Source: Rhizosphaericola sp047606825
GTDB taxonomy: Bacteria; Bacteroidota; Bacteroidia; Chitinophagales; Chitinophagaceae
Reading direction: 5' to 3'
Assembly: GCA_047606825.1 (NCBI GenBank)
Contig: JASGDY010000083.1
Span: forward strand, 1-64,000
Length of the DNA stretch: 64,000 bases
The notes under the pieces are model-generated. The model was given only the letters and a program-made list of their open reading frames with translations, made no database searches and was not told the DNA's origin. The translations under genes and the position numbers were made by a program. Of the stretch, positions 52,818 to 62,140 are shown piece after piece; within the stretch, counting starts at the first letter, position 1; each line of letters begins with the position of its first letter.

Positions 52818-52994
52818 CGTTGCGTTGTTGATTAAATAATAAATATTATTATTTATAAAATATTGATTTTTAATATTTTAGTCACTTGAAAAATATTTTC
52901 AAAAATTCAAATCGTTTCCAAATAAAAATGCCTTAAAACTCAATGATGACAATACTTTCAAAGAACTAAATCAAATCTAAACGCAACGCTAGTG
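52812..52994. mobile_element. Element C: 183-bp MITE with 15-bp TIRs and 9-bp target duplication
   Basis: Ends CACTAGCGTTGCGTT (52812-52826) and AACGCAACGCTAGTG (52980-52994) are perfect inverted repeats. Both sides carry TTAATGAAA (52803-52811 and 52995-53003), a 9-bp direct repeat. The interior is AT-rich and has no coding capacity. A 9-bp duplication fits several families (for example IS4-type); assignment is inference. It entered exactly before the stop codon of the orphan gene. Confidence 0.85.
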
Positions 52995-53003
52995 TTAATG
53001 AAA

Positions 53004-53349
53004 TAATAATAAATTAAAAATTGTTAGATATTCATCGGTTTTATGACATGTTGTTTTGCTGTTCGGAATGTTAGCGTAGCGCATCCCGAACTTTTCATAA
53101 AAAAGGATTTAAAATTCGTTTTATCCATCGTTCGACTTGCCCTGCGTAACAAGTCGAACCGCGTAGGCATATAGATGCCAGCCTACGCAGGAATGAAGGT
53201 GAGGTGTCCTCTTTTTTCAATATACATTTTTATCTTGCGTGAAGTATCATAGATAGATTTAATCTTTGCGCCTTTCCTTCCTTGCGGTCTTTGCGTGCAG
53301 CTCTTTTCATTTTCAAATATTCAAATCACCAAATTGTCAAATTAAAAAA
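53004..53349. other. Intergenic region with three hairpins
   Basis: Hairpins: GTTCGGAATG/CATCCCGAAC (about 53057-53087, one mismatch), GTTCGACTTG/CAAGTCGAAC (about 53131-53160) and GCGTAGGC/GCCTACGC (about 53160-53187). The second and third are REP-like. After them lies TTTGCGCCTTTCC-type sequence related to the CACA foldback family. No gene is supported before ATG 53350. Confidence 0.5.
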
Positions 53350-54327
53350 ATGCAATTCCAAATCCGCTTACATATTCCGCAGCTCGAGCCGAGCATTCGG
53401 TACGAAGACAACATCCTGTTGATGGGTTCTTGCTTTACGGAACATATAGGGAAGTTTTTGGAAGAGGACAAGTTCAGCGTACTGCAAAACCCTTACGGTA
53501 TCGTGTTTGACCCGGAAACATTGTCGCGGAGTGTGGTTGACTTGATGGAGCAAAACGAGATTGCCGAATCGGAATTGTTCCAACAGGACGGTGTCTGGCA
53601 TCATTGGAAATTCCATAGCGGTTATAGTGGTTTGGACAGAAAAGAAGTGCTGGACGGGATGAACCGTTCCATCCGACAAGGGCATGATTTTCTCAAAAAA
53701 GCAAAATGGTTGCTATTGACGCTTGGTACGTCTTACGTGTACAGGCTTGCGGGCAACAACCACGTCGTTGCCAACTGCCATAAAGTTCCTGCGAAAAACT
53801 TTGTCCGCCGTCTCAATACGATTGAGGCCAATATACAAGCGTTTGACATCATGCTTTATCGCTTGTTCCGTTTCAATCCCGATATCCGCGTGGTGTTTAC
53901 CGTCAGTCCAGTGCGCCATATCAAGGACGGTATAGTGGAAAACAACCGCAGTAAGGCAAGGTTGTTGGAAACGGTGCACCATCTTGTCGATAAATTTGAC
54001 CGTTTACACTATTTCCCGGCGTATGAAATCATGGTCGATGTATTGCGCGACTACCGTTTTTACGATATTGACCTTGTGCATCCCAACTATGCCGGCACCT
54101 CTTATGTGTTGGAACGATTCAAGGAATCCTGCATGAACGCCGAAACCATTGAACTTTCCGAAACCCTACACAAAATATTCCTTGCCAAAAAACACAAACC
54201 GTTCAATTCCGAATCTGAACAACACAAGGCTTTTTTGCGGAAATACCATGCGTTGTGCCTGGAGCTTTCCGAGCAATATCCATATCTGGATTTTCGGGAG
54301 GAACTCAAGTATTTTGGAAACGTATAG
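53350..54327 (+). CDS. GSCFA domain protein
   Basis: 325 aa from ATG 53350 (MQFQIRLHIPQLEPSIRYED); the longer frame from 53266 adds 28 residues without family similarity. GSCFA family named after its motif, here LMGSCFTEHIGKFLEEDKFSVLQNPYGIVFDP. Further blocks: LLTLGTSYVYR, NCHKVPAKNFVRRLNT, VVFTVSPVRHIKDG and DLVHPNYAGTSYVLERFKES, which resemble SGNH/GDSL hydrolases with Ser, Asn-like and Asp-His parts. Substrate unknown; common in Bacteroidota. It stands alone. Confidence 0.9.
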   Translation: MQFQIRLHIPQLEPSIRYEDNILLMGSCFTEHIGKFLEEDKFSVLQNPYGIVFDPETLSRSVVDLMEQNEIAESELFQQDGVWHHWKFHSGYSGLDRKEVLDGMNRSIRQGHDFLKKAKWLLLTLGTSYVYRLAGNNHVVANCHKVPAKNFVRRLNTIEANIQAFDIMLYRLFRFNPDIRVVFTVSPVRHIKDGIVENNRSKARLLETVHHLVDKFDRLHYFPAYEIMVDVLRDYRFYDIDLVHPNYAGTSYVLERFKESCMNAETIELSETLHKIFLAKKHKPFNSESEQHKAFLRKYHALCLELSEQYPYLDFREELKYFGNV

Positions 54328-54476
54328 CTTAGGTTATACGTCTATGATATTCGACTGTTTAATTCTTTGGTCTTTACGTGAAAAACTTTCGTAATTAATA
54401 GCGGTTCGTGCGGACATGAACCACCGGGTAAGATGTTTTAAGAGATAAGAAATATATCTTACACTACTGTATTTTG

Positions 54477-54640
54477 GGTATTGTTAAATTGAGATAGTTT
54501 TAGGTCGAGATTGCTTCACTTCGTTCGCAATGACGTGATTTTTATCTTCATAATACATTAATAATCAACGTCATTGCAAGGAGGTACGACGAAGCAATCT
54601 CGACCTAATTGGATAAAATGTATATTAAATTAACAATACC
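54477..54640. repeat. Nested foldback with GATTGCTTC/GCAATGACGT core
   Basis: Outer arms GGTATTGTTAA (54477-54487) and TTAACAATACC (54630-54640). Inner arms AGGTCGAGATTGCTTC (54502-54517) and its complement (54591-54606), perfect over 16 bp, and GCAATGACGT (54527-54536) with ACGTCATTGC (54568-54577). A shorter relative lies at 45816. Confidence 0.75.
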
Positions 54641-54687
54641 GATTAATTTTCAGCGATGACATTATAATAAATGGAGCTATATGTATC

Positions 54688-54774
54688 GTTCCTATGGAAC
54701 TCTCTACCGCTTCATCCATTACAACGGAATAAATTCCGTTGCTACAAGATAAAATCGACCCGCCGCGGCGGGTC
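54688..54774. repeat. Three-hairpin dispersed repeat (copy 2, inverted)
   Basis: GTTCC/GGAAC (54688-54700) and AACGGAAT/ATTCCGTT (54723-54740) with the spacer CATCCATTACAA match 21205-21273 in reverse orientation. Next to them is an 18-bp perfect palindrome GACCCGCCG/CGGCGGGTC (54757-54774) whose core resembles the core of element A. Confidence 0.7.
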
Positions 54775-55172
54775 TGGTACGTTGCATGATGATGCGTATT
54801 CCAACCTTGATTTCCAACTTTGCAGCATCCCCACTTTCCATCGTGTAAAGCCGCGGCGCATCGTCCCATTTTGTAGGACCAGAATTTATTCCGGTATAAT
54901 CGGTGCAAATCAAGTAGAGATCCGCCCCGGCGGATTGGCACAGATTATCTCACTAAAGGTTGCTGTGCAATATTGGAGAAGAACATTATTCTAAAATAAA
55001 TTTGGAAACATACTTTCATACTTATGTTTAGACGATAGCATATCAACGCACGGTATGGCAATATGTGGTCGAGCGTTAGGTACAGTGCGCTTTTTATGAT
55101 TTTATGACAAAACAGATTAAAATCCGGTTAAAATGAGTTAATAAATAGAATATCGCCAACGCTTGTTTTCGC

Positions 55173-55180
55173 TATTTTTG
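55173..55180 (+). promoter_or_regulatory. -7 box of the M1 peptidase gene
   Basis: TATTTTTG fits TAnnTTTG, 24 nt before the ATG at 55205. Confidence 0.45.
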
Positions 55181-55204
55181 GAAACATTTATTAAATTGAC
55201 GCGT

Positions 55205-56884
55205 ATGATGGGTAAAATAATCTTTTCGTTGCTGAGTGTAACTTGTTTTTTTGCAGCGTTTGGACAGGCAAGGGGACATGGACCTTTTACTTATTCAGAT
55301 AGTTTGCGGGGAAGCATCACACCCGAACGGAGCTGGTGGGACGTGCAGCGTTACGACCTGATGATTGCACCAGACTATTCCCGACAGTCCACAAAAGGCA
55401 GCAACCGCATCACCTACAAGGTTGTCCAAAACAGCACAAACCGAAAGATGCAGCTAGACCTGCAACCGCCTCTGGAGATTGACAGCGTTGTATGGGACAG
55501 CAAGCAACCGCTTGACTTTTGGCGTAATCCAAAGGATTCCAATGTGTGGTACACCAGCGTTCCCGAGGAAAAAATCGGAAGTACGCATGAGGTCAATGTT
55601 TACTTTGCGGGTAGGCCGCACATCGCGGTGCGCCCGCCTTGGGACGGTGGTTGGACTTTTACCAAAGATTCCCTGGGCAGGCCGTGGATGACCGTTTGTT
55701 GTCAAGGTCTAGGAGCGTCGATATGGTATCCCTGCAAAGACCACCAGAGCGACGAACCGGACAAGGGTGCGACCTTGACGATGATTGTTCCAGACACGCT
55801 CGTCGGTATTGCCAATGGACGACTGCTTCAGCAAAGACAATTAAGCAACGGTCTGAAATCCTATACCTGGGGCGTTGTCAATCCTATCAGCACCTATTGC
55901 CTGATTCCCTATATCGGAAAATATGTGGAAATAAAAGACAGTTTCAATGGTGAGAAAGGTAAGCTGGACTTACGTTTCTGGGCATTGGACTACCATGCGG
56001 CGTTGGCAAAAGACTATTTCCATGACCAGGCGACAAAGGTGTTGAGGTCGCATGAATATTGGTTTGGCCCTTATCCTTTTTACGAAGACAGTTACAAGCT
56101 GGTCGAGACCGACAACACGGGAATGGAGCACCAGAGCAATGTCGGCTACGGCAACCATTACGCGTTTGGATATAGGGGGCGCGACGATTCGCATACGGGA
56201 TATGGATTGAAATCAGATTTTATCATCCTGCACGAGTCGGCGCATGAGTGGTGGGGCAACAACCTTACCAGCTATGACCTTGCGGATATGTGGCTACATG
56301 AGAGTTTTGCCAATTATGCCGAAGCCTTGTATGCGGAATATTATTGGGGGAAGAAAGCCGGAGATGACTATGTGTTTGGCGTGCGTTCCGGCATCCATAA
56401 CACCGGGACTATCGTTCCTGCGTTCAATGTCAATGCGGAAGGCACGGGCGACATGTATCCCAAAGGTGGCAACATGTTGCACGGCATCCGCCACAGTATG
56501 GACAACGACGAGTTGTTCAGAAGCATCCTACATGGTTTGCAAAAAGACTATTACCATAAAATTGTCACAGGCAAACAGGTCGTCGATTATTTTAATAAAA
56601 AGTCAGGATTTGATTATTCCAAAGTTTTTGAGCAATACCTGACGACGACACAGATTCCAACGCTTCAAATTTATTTTAAAGGTGATGGAGTGCATTTTAA
56701 ATACGATAGTTGTATCGCTGGGTTTAACTTGCCCATCGTGTTGCACGATGGTAGAACCAAAGTGGCGTTGTATCCCACACAGCAATGGAAATCATTAAAA
56801 ATATCCAATGAACAAAAAACATTGCTCACATCTGAAAAAATTAATTATAAATATTATGTCAATGTGGAATTAAGTCAAAAGTAA
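55205..56884 (+). CDS. M1-family metallopeptidase
   Basis: Zinc aminopeptidase, exported. From ATG 55205 (MMGKIIFSLLSVTCFFAAFGQA) there is a clear signal peptide; the longer frame from 55163 spans the promoter. 559 aa. Zinc site HESAHEWWGNNLTSYDLADMWLHESFANY (HExxH and the downstream E). The exopeptidase GAMEN-type loop appears as TGMEHQSNVGYGN, so the second part differs from GAMEN. N-terminal beta domain about 30-200 with SYDLMIAPDYSRQS. The C-terminal ARM-like domain is missing or short. Probably trims peptides in the periplasm. The S9 peptidase follows 173 nt later. Confidence 0.9.
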   Translation: MMGKIIFSLLSVTCFFAAFGQARGHGPFTYSDSLRGSITPERSWWDVQRYDLMIAPDYSRQSTKGSNRITYKVVQNSTNRKMQLDLQPPLEIDSVVWDSKQPLDFWRNPKDSNVWYTSVPEEKIGSTHEVNVYFAGRPHIAVRPPWDGGWTFTKDSLGRPWMTVCCQGLGASIWYPCKDHQSDEPDKGATLTMIVPDTLVGIANGRLLQQRQLSNGLKSYTWGVVNPISTYCLIPYIGKYVEIKDSFNGEKGKLDLRFWALDYHAALAKDYFHDQATKVLRSHEYWFGPYPFYEDSYKLVETDNTGMEHQSNVGYGNHYAFGYRGRDDSHTGYGLKSDFIILHESAHEWWGNNLTSYDLADMWLHESFANYAEALYAEYYWGKKAGDDYVFGVRSGIHNTGTIVPAFNVNAEGTGDMYPKGGNMLHGIRHSMDNDELFRSILHGLQKDYYHKIVTGKQVVDYFNKKSGFDYSKVFEQYLTTTQIPTLQIYFKGDGVHFKYDSCIAGFNLPIVLHDGRTKVALYPTQQWKSLKISNEQKTLLTSEKINYKYYVNVELSQK

Positions 56885-57057
56885 AAAGGCAAAAACAAAA
56901 AGCGGAGATAGTATTTAGGATATACAATGTAGTTAGCTATTGAATATACAATTAAATAATGACACGCTGGCGTGTTTTGCCTATCGGTCCGTGTCCTCAC
57001 CGACCGAAACAAAGCTTAATTTGTATTCCTCGTACTTCACCTCACACCGTTTCAATT

Positions 57058-59367
57058 ATGGGTTATAAAAAACTTCCGATGCTCGTCGCATTGTCATTCA
57101 TCTCTTTTGGTGCCAATGCGCAATACACGCTTTACGCTCCTAATGCAGACGAGATGAAGACCCGCTACAAGTCCGCATATTTAATGGACAGCATTACCCA
57201 AAACAAAGTTTTGAATGCGACTTTAAACGTCCAGTGGAATCCGCAGGATCCCACCTATTGCTGGTATGCCAAACAAACCACACCCGACAAATGGGACTAT
57301 ATGATAGTCGATTTGCCTTCCGGAAATAAAACCTTGGCGTTCAATATGGACGATTTATTGAAAGTATTCAAGACTAAATATAGTTCCGTCCAACCTAAGG
57401 ATTTTTCCCGTGTTTTTATTAATTCCAAAAAAGATTCGGTGCGGTTTGCGGTAAGGGATTCGCAATATCTGTATCATCCCGCGGGCAAGACCGTTGATTT
57501 TATTGGCAAGGTAAATAGGAGAGAAGAAGACGGTCGTCGTTTTTTTCGTCCCAATGGATTTGAGCCTCGATGGTCACGTTGGCGGAGTTTTGGGACGGAC
57601 AGTGTTTCGTCGGATAAAAAATGGACGGCTTTTGTCCGCAACGGCAATCTATGGCTGCGCAACAACACGACCCAATCCGAAACACAATACACGACGCAAG
57701 GCAATGACAGCAATTATTTCGGTAGCATTGCCTGGTCGCCCGACAGCAAATACTTGATTTGTTATCATGTACGTCCGGTCGTCGATACCAATGTTTATTA
57801 TGTGTTGAGCTCTGTTCCCGGCACGAAGAGAGGCGTACTGAAATCGCATCCCTACAAGCAGCCGGGCGACCCGTTCACCACTTATGAAATGTATATCGTG
57901 CACCCCGGAAATCCGACAAAAAGTATCAAGGTCAATACCGACATCATTGATTTTTTCGACGTGCCAAAAATCAACTGGGAAACCGACAACCAGTTTTTTA
58001 CGTATGAACGTGTGGACCGCGGACACCAACGTTTCCGCATTGTCCGCGTCCATGCGTTGACCGGTGACACGACAAATCTTCTGGACGAAAAGTCCAAAAC
58101 GTTTATTTACGAAAGCAGGTTGATGACCTATTACCTGCCGCAGACCCAACAGATTATTTATTCATCCGAAAAAGACGGGTGGCAACATTTATATTTGTTA
58201 AACACGCAAACAAAAAAAGAAACCCTTATCACCAAAGGCGACTGGATTGTCCGCGACGTGGACAGCATCGACACGCGCAAAAAAGAAATATGGTTCAAGG
58301 CAAGCGGACTGCACGCTGGCGAAGACCCTTACAATGTCCACTATTGCAAAATAAAATTTGACGGTTCGGGTTTGGTGGACTTGACACCGGAGAAAGGTAA
58401 CCATATAGTATCGTTTTCTTCCGACAAAAAATATATGGTTGACAGATATTCCCAAGTCAACGTCGCACCAGTGACGAAGTTACGGAACATGGAAAACAGA
58501 AAGGAATCTATATTGGAAGCGGCCGACACAAAAGGACTTGAACAGACAGGCGTTTCCTTGCCAGAACCCTTTGTAGCAAAGGGGCGCGACGGCGTCACCG
58601 ATATTTATGGTGTCGTATGCAAACCGTCCAATATGGAACCCAACAAAAAATATCCTTTAATTGAAAATATCTACGCCGGACCGCAGGATGCTTTTGTACC
58701 CAAGGATTTCTTACCTTATAGTGAGATGCAGAGTATCGCCGAATTAGGTTTTATTGTTGTGCAGATCGATGGCATGGGGACTGCCAACAGGAGCAAGGCT
58801 TTCCATGATGTCTGTTGGAAAAACTTGCAGGATGCGGGTTTCCCCGACCGTATATTGTGGATGAAAGCATTGACGCATCAATACCCGTTTGTCGATCATA
58901 GCCGGGTTGGGCTTTACGGTACGTCCGCGGGTGGGCAGGACGCATTGTGTGGATTATTGACACACCCGGAATTTTACAAAGCCGGTGTTGCAGCCTGTGG
59001 TTGCCACGACAACCGCATCGACAAACAATGGTGGAACGAGCAATGGATGGGCTATCCCGTCGGCGAGCATTATGCCGCCCAATCCAATGTTACCAATGCT
59101 TACAGGCTGAAAGGCAGCCTCATGCTCATCGTTGGTGACGCCGACGAGAATGTACCACCCGAAAGCACTTACCGTGTCGCCGATGCCTTGATACATGCCG
59201 GAAAAAGTTTTGATTTCCTACCCGTTCCGGGAGCTAACCATACGGACGGCGGTCCTTACGGCCGTGAGCGGAAAAAGGATTTTTTCGTACAGCATCTGCT
59301 GAATGTCACGCCACCGGAACGCAATGTTTCCAATGAATTTCCGTTGCCGACGACAGGCGTTCGGTAA
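57058..59367 (+). CDS. S9-family prolyl oligopeptidase/dipeptidyl peptidase
   Basis: Serine peptidase with an N-terminal beta-propeller and C-terminal alpha/beta-hydrolase domain. Start ATG 57058 (MGYKKLPMLVALSFISFGANAQ) gives a signal peptide; the frame from 56959 has none. 769 aa. Propeller about 40-500 (AWSPDSKYLICYHVRP). Catalytic Ser in GLYGTSAGGQDALCGLL, Asp in IVGDADENVPPESTYRVADAL, His in VPGANHTDGGPYGR. DPP4-like exopeptidase activity is likely but not certain. With the M1 peptidase upstream it may form a peptide-scavenging pair. The spacer contains a terminator-like hairpin ACACG/CGTGT followed by TTTT. Confidence 0.9.
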   Translation: MGYKKLPMLVALSFISFGANAQYTLYAPNADEMKTRYKSAYLMDSITQNKVLNATLNVQWNPQDPTYCWYAKQTTPDKWDYMIVDLPSGNKTLAFNMDDLLKVFKTKYSSVQPKDFSRVFINSKKDSVRFAVRDSQYLYHPAGKTVDFIGKVNRREEDGRRFFRPNGFEPRWSRWRSFGTDSVSSDKKWTAFVRNGNLWLRNNTTQSETQYTTQGNDSNYFGSIAWSPDSKYLICYHVRPVVDTNVYYVLSSVPGTKRGVLKSHPYKQPGDPFTTYEMYIVHPGNPTKSIKVNTDIIDFFDVPKINWETDNQFFTYERVDRGHQRFRIVRVHALTGDTTNLLDEKSKTFIYESRLMTYYLPQTQQIIYSSEKDGWQHLYLLNTQTKKETLITKGDWIVRDVDSIDTRKKEIWFKASGLHAGEDPYNVHYCKIKFDGSGLVDLTPEKGNHIVSFSSDKKYMVDRYSQVNVAPVTKLRNMENRKESILEAADTKGLEQTGVSLPEPFVAKGRDGVTDIYGVVCKPSNMEPNKKYPLIENIYAGPQDAFVPKDFLPYSEMQSIAELGFIVVQIDGMGTANRSKAFHDVCWKNLQDAGFPDRILWMKALTHQYPFVDHSRVGLYGTSAGGQDALCGLLTHPEFYKAGVAACGCHDNRIDKQWWNEQWMGYPVGEHYAAQSNVTNAYRLKGSLMLIVGDADENVPPESTYRVADALIHAGKSFDFLPVPGANHTDGGPYGRERKKDFFVQHLLNVTPPERNVSNEFPLPTTGVR

Positions 59368-59405
59368 CGCGTAATACCTGTGTCAGGCAACTTTTTTCAA
59401 AAAGA

Positions 59406-59437
59406 TTTGTCCAATAGGAAATAACGTCATATATTTG
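59406..59437 (+). promoter_or_regulatory. Promoter of tRNA-fMet
   Basis: TTTG (59406-59409) and TATATTTG (59430-59437) are spaced by 20 nt. The tRNA starts 91 nt further on, leaving a 5' leader to be cut by RNase P. Confidence 0.55.
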
Positions 59438-59528
59438 CAATCCATTTACGAAATGTAATGATAGGGAAGTGGTTGATAATGAATGTTTTGTAGATGTAAA
59501 TGCGTCGAAAGTTCTAACAATATTATAG

Positions 59529-59600
<72 letters not shown>

Positions 59601-59608
59601 CTAAGAAG

Positions 59609-59637
59609 GCTTCGCAATATTTTTGCGGAGCTTTTTT
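59609..59637 (+). terminator. Terminator of tRNA-fMet
   Basis: GCTTCGCAA (59609-59617) pairs with TTGCGGAGC (59623-59631, one G-T wobble), followed by six T. It lies 8 nt after the tRNA. Confidence 0.85.
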
Positions 59638-59682
59638 GTTTTATTTGAATGCAAAAAATGGTATAGTCGTTCGTTGTTGCCG

Positions 59683-59690
59683 TAATTTTG
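59683..59690 (+). promoter_or_regulatory. -7 box of era
   Basis: TAATTTTG fits TAnnTTTG, 54 nt upstream of ATG 59745. The -33 element is not clear. Confidence 0.45.
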
Positions 59691-59744
59691 CGTATCGTTT
59701 TTTGCAATTTCATCTTGGAATTGAGAAAACAAAAGAATATACAG

Positions 59745-60617
59745 ATGAAAGCAGGTTTTGTCAATCTTTTCGGGAAGCCCAATGCGGGAAAAAGTACCTT
59801 GCTCAATGCTTTGTTGGGCGAGAAACTTGCTATTGTCTCGTCCAAAGTCCAGACGACACGCAATCGTATCAAGGGTTTCCTGACCGAGCCGGACAAATAC
59901 CAGATTATATTTTCGGATACGCCAGGCATCATCGAGCCGAAATACAAGCTCCACGAGCGCATGATGGCTTCCGTCAAGAGTGCCTTGGAAGATGCGGACG
60001 TGGCTTTGCTGTTGGTCGATGTCAAGGACGACCTGGAAGAAAACAATGAACTGTTCACTTCGCTGCGCCTCAAAGTGCCTTGTATCGTCGTCGTCAACAA
60101 AATCGACAAAGTATTGGCGGAACAGGTATTGGCGGCAGACCATTTTTTTGAAAAACAGCCGTATTGTTCGTCGGTCGTCAATATATCGGCACTGAACAAC
60201 GACAATGTCGATGAACTGGTCAACGTGATTGTCAAGCTCTTGCCCAACGGCGTTCCATTTTACGCGGAAGACGACTTGACGGATTTGCCGACCAAGTTTT
60301 TTGTCGGGGAATTCATTCGCGAAAAAGTCTATGAACTGTACGGTGACGAGATTCCTTACCATACGGCGATCGTCGTCAACGAGTTCAAGGAAAAAGACAC
60401 ATTGACCAAAGTGCAGGCGGATATCGTCGTGCAGCGCAATACGCAAAAAGGCATCCTCCTTGGCGAAGGTGGCAAGATGATCAAGCAACTCGGCATGGCG
60501 GCACGCATGGATATCGAGAAGTTTCTCGACCGTAAAGTTTTCCTACAGTTGTTTGTCAAGGTACGGCCCAAGTGGCGCGACAATGATCTGCAGTTGAAGG
60601 AATATGGATATAAGTAG
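59745..60617 (+). CDS. era: GTPase Era
   Basis: Essential GTPase that binds 16S rRNA and helps 30S assembly. 290 aa from ATG 59745 (MKAGFVNLFGKPNAGKSTLLNALLGEK); the ORF frame from 59688 adds 19 non-conserved residues. G motifs: GKPNAGKS (G1), SDTPGI (G3, DTPG) and VVNKIDKV (G4). C-terminal KH domain with ILLGEGGKMIKQLGMAARMDIEKFL. Followed 72 nt later by der on the same strand, so the two ribosome-assembly GTPases probably share a transcript. Confidence 0.96.
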   Translation: MKAGFVNLFGKPNAGKSTLLNALLGEKLAIVSSKVQTTRNRIKGFLTEPDKYQIIFSDTPGIIEPKYKLHERMMASVKSALEDADVALLLVDVKDDLEENNELFTSLRLKVPCIVVVNKIDKVLAEQVLAADHFFEKQPYCSSVVNISALNNDNVDELVNVIVKLLPNGVPFYAEDDLTDLPTKFFVGEFIREKVYELYGDEIPYHTAIVVNEFKEKDTLTKVQADIVVQRNTQKGILLGEGGKMIKQLGMAARMDIEKFLDRKVFLQLFVKVRPKWRDNDLQLKEYGYK

Positions 60618-60689
60618 AGATGGCTAGGTCATGGACTTGGCGTTCCGCTTTTAGTTTTTGACGTTTAACTTTTGACTTAATATTATACA

Positions 60690-62012
60690 ATGGGTTTTAC
60701 AGTTGCGATAGTAGGACGCCCGAATGTGGGCAAAAGTACATTGTTCAACCGTCTGTTGGAACAGCGTAAGGCAATCGTCGATGATGTGAGTGGCGTGACA
60801 AGAGACCGCCAATACGGTATTACGGACTGGAACGGCAAGACGTTCAACGTCGTGGACACCGGCGGTTTTGTCGCTAGTTCGAGTGATATCTTCGAGGTGG
60901 AAATCCGCAAGCAAGTGCATATTGCGATTGAGGAGGCCGACGCGATTATATTTATGACCGATGCGCAGGTCGGCATTACGGATTTGGACAGTGATGTGAC
61001 ACATCTGTTGCGTCGCTCGACCAAACCTGTGTTCCTGGCGGTCAATAAGGTGGACCATACCGAAAACATGTTGGATGCCAACGAGTTTTACGCGTTTGGT
61101 TTTGAAAATATCTACTTTATTGCGTCCATCAACGGTAGCGGTACGGGTGAGCTTTTGGATGCCGTGGCGGCGTTGATTCCGGAGAACAACGAAGAGGAGC
61201 TGGAAAAACAGCGCGCTGAGGACGAACTGCCGAAGTTTGCCATCATCGGTCAGCCCAATGTCGGAAAGTCTTCTTTGCTCAACGCATTGACCAACGAGCA
61301 ACGTACTATCGTCAGTGACATCGCCGGCACGACCCGTGACACGATCCATACGCGCTACAACCTGTTCCAAAAGGATTTCATATTGATTGACACGGCCGGT
61401 ATCCGTAAGAAAAACAAGGACAAGGACGACCTGGAATTTTATTCCATCATACGTGCCATCAAGGCGATGGACGAGGCGGATGTTTGCATCCTCGTGCTGG
61501 ATGCCGAGAAAGGTATCACGGCGCAGGACATCAACATATTTTCCCTTGCAGCCCGCAAAGGCAAAGGAATTGTAGTGCTGGTCAACAAATGGGATTTGGT
61601 GCAGAAGGAAACCAATACCGCACGCGACTATGAAGCTGCGTTGAAGAACAAAATGGCTCCGTTTACCGACGTGCCTGTCCTGTTTGTTTCCGCACTGGAA
61701 AAAACAAGGATCTTCAAGGCAATCGAGGTCGCGTTACAAGTCTTTGACAACAAGAAAAAACGCATACAGACAAGCAAACTCAACGATGTCATGCTCAAGG
61801 TCGTCGAGGCTTACCATGCACCTGCCGTGCGCGGCAATCCGGTCAAGATCAAATACGTGATGCAGTTGCCGACATTTGTGACATCGTTCGCGTTCTTCGC
61901 CAACTATCCCGACGACATCAAGACGCCTTACAGAAACTACCTGGAAAACCAGTTGCGCAAAAACTTTGATTTCACGGGTGTCCCGATAAGGATTTTCTTT
62001 AGGAAAAAATAA
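60690..62012 (+). CDS. der: Ribosome-assembly GTPase Der (EngA)
   Basis: 440 aa, two consecutive G domains and a C-terminal KH-like domain. First G1 GRPNVGKSTLFN (about residues 8-19), DTGGF as G3, NKVDH as G4; second GQPNVGKSSLLN (about 188-199), DTAGI, NKWDL. KH-like region from about 350 (VLKVVEAYHAPAVRGNPVKIKYVMQ). Needed for 50S assembly. Follows era; the intrinsic terminator at 62067 closes the unit. Confidence 0.97.
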   Translation: MGFTVAIVGRPNVGKSTLFNRLLEQRKAIVDDVSGVTRDRQYGITDWNGKTFNVVDTGGFVASSSDIFEVEIRKQVHIAIEEADAIIFMTDAQVGITDLDSDVTHLLRRSTKPVFLAVNKVDHTENMLDANEFYAFGFENIYFIASINGSGTGELLDAVAALIPENNEEELEKQRAEDELPKFAIIGQPNVGKSSLLNALTNEQRTIVSDIAGTTRDTIHTRYNLFQKDFILIDTAGIRKKNKDKDDLEFYSIIRAIKAMDEADVCILVLDAEKGITAQDINIFSLAARKGKGIVVLVNKWDLVQKETNTARDYEAALKNKMAPFTDVPVLFVSALEKTRIFKAIEVALQVFDNKKKRIQTSKLNDVMLKVVEAYHAPAVRGNPVKIKYVMQLPTFVTSFAFFANYPDDIKTPYRNYLENQLRKNFDFTGVPIRIFFRKK

Positions 62013-62066
62013 GGCGTAATCCGATGATTTGGTAATTTGAAGATTTGATAATTCATATAGAAAGTG

Positions 62067-62095
62067 AAACCCACGGATTTTGTCCGTGGGTTTTT
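62067..62095 (+). terminator. Intrinsic terminator of the era-der unit
   Basis: AAACCCACGGA (62067-62077), loop TTTTG, TCCGTGGGTTT (62083-62093), then more T. 55 nt after the der stop. Confidence 0.9.
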
Positions 62096-62140
62096 CTTTG
62101 TGTCTTTCTTCTTTGCCGTCTTTGTGTGAAATTTCTGTTT

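Larger units (their letters stand above)
54328..55172. other. Long intergenic region made of foldback repeats
   Basis: Contains the foldback at 54477-54640, a three-hairpin repeat at 54688-54774, an ATCCGCC/GGCGGAT hairpin near 54920 and no supported gene. The only open frames are short and without domains. Confidence 0.55.
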
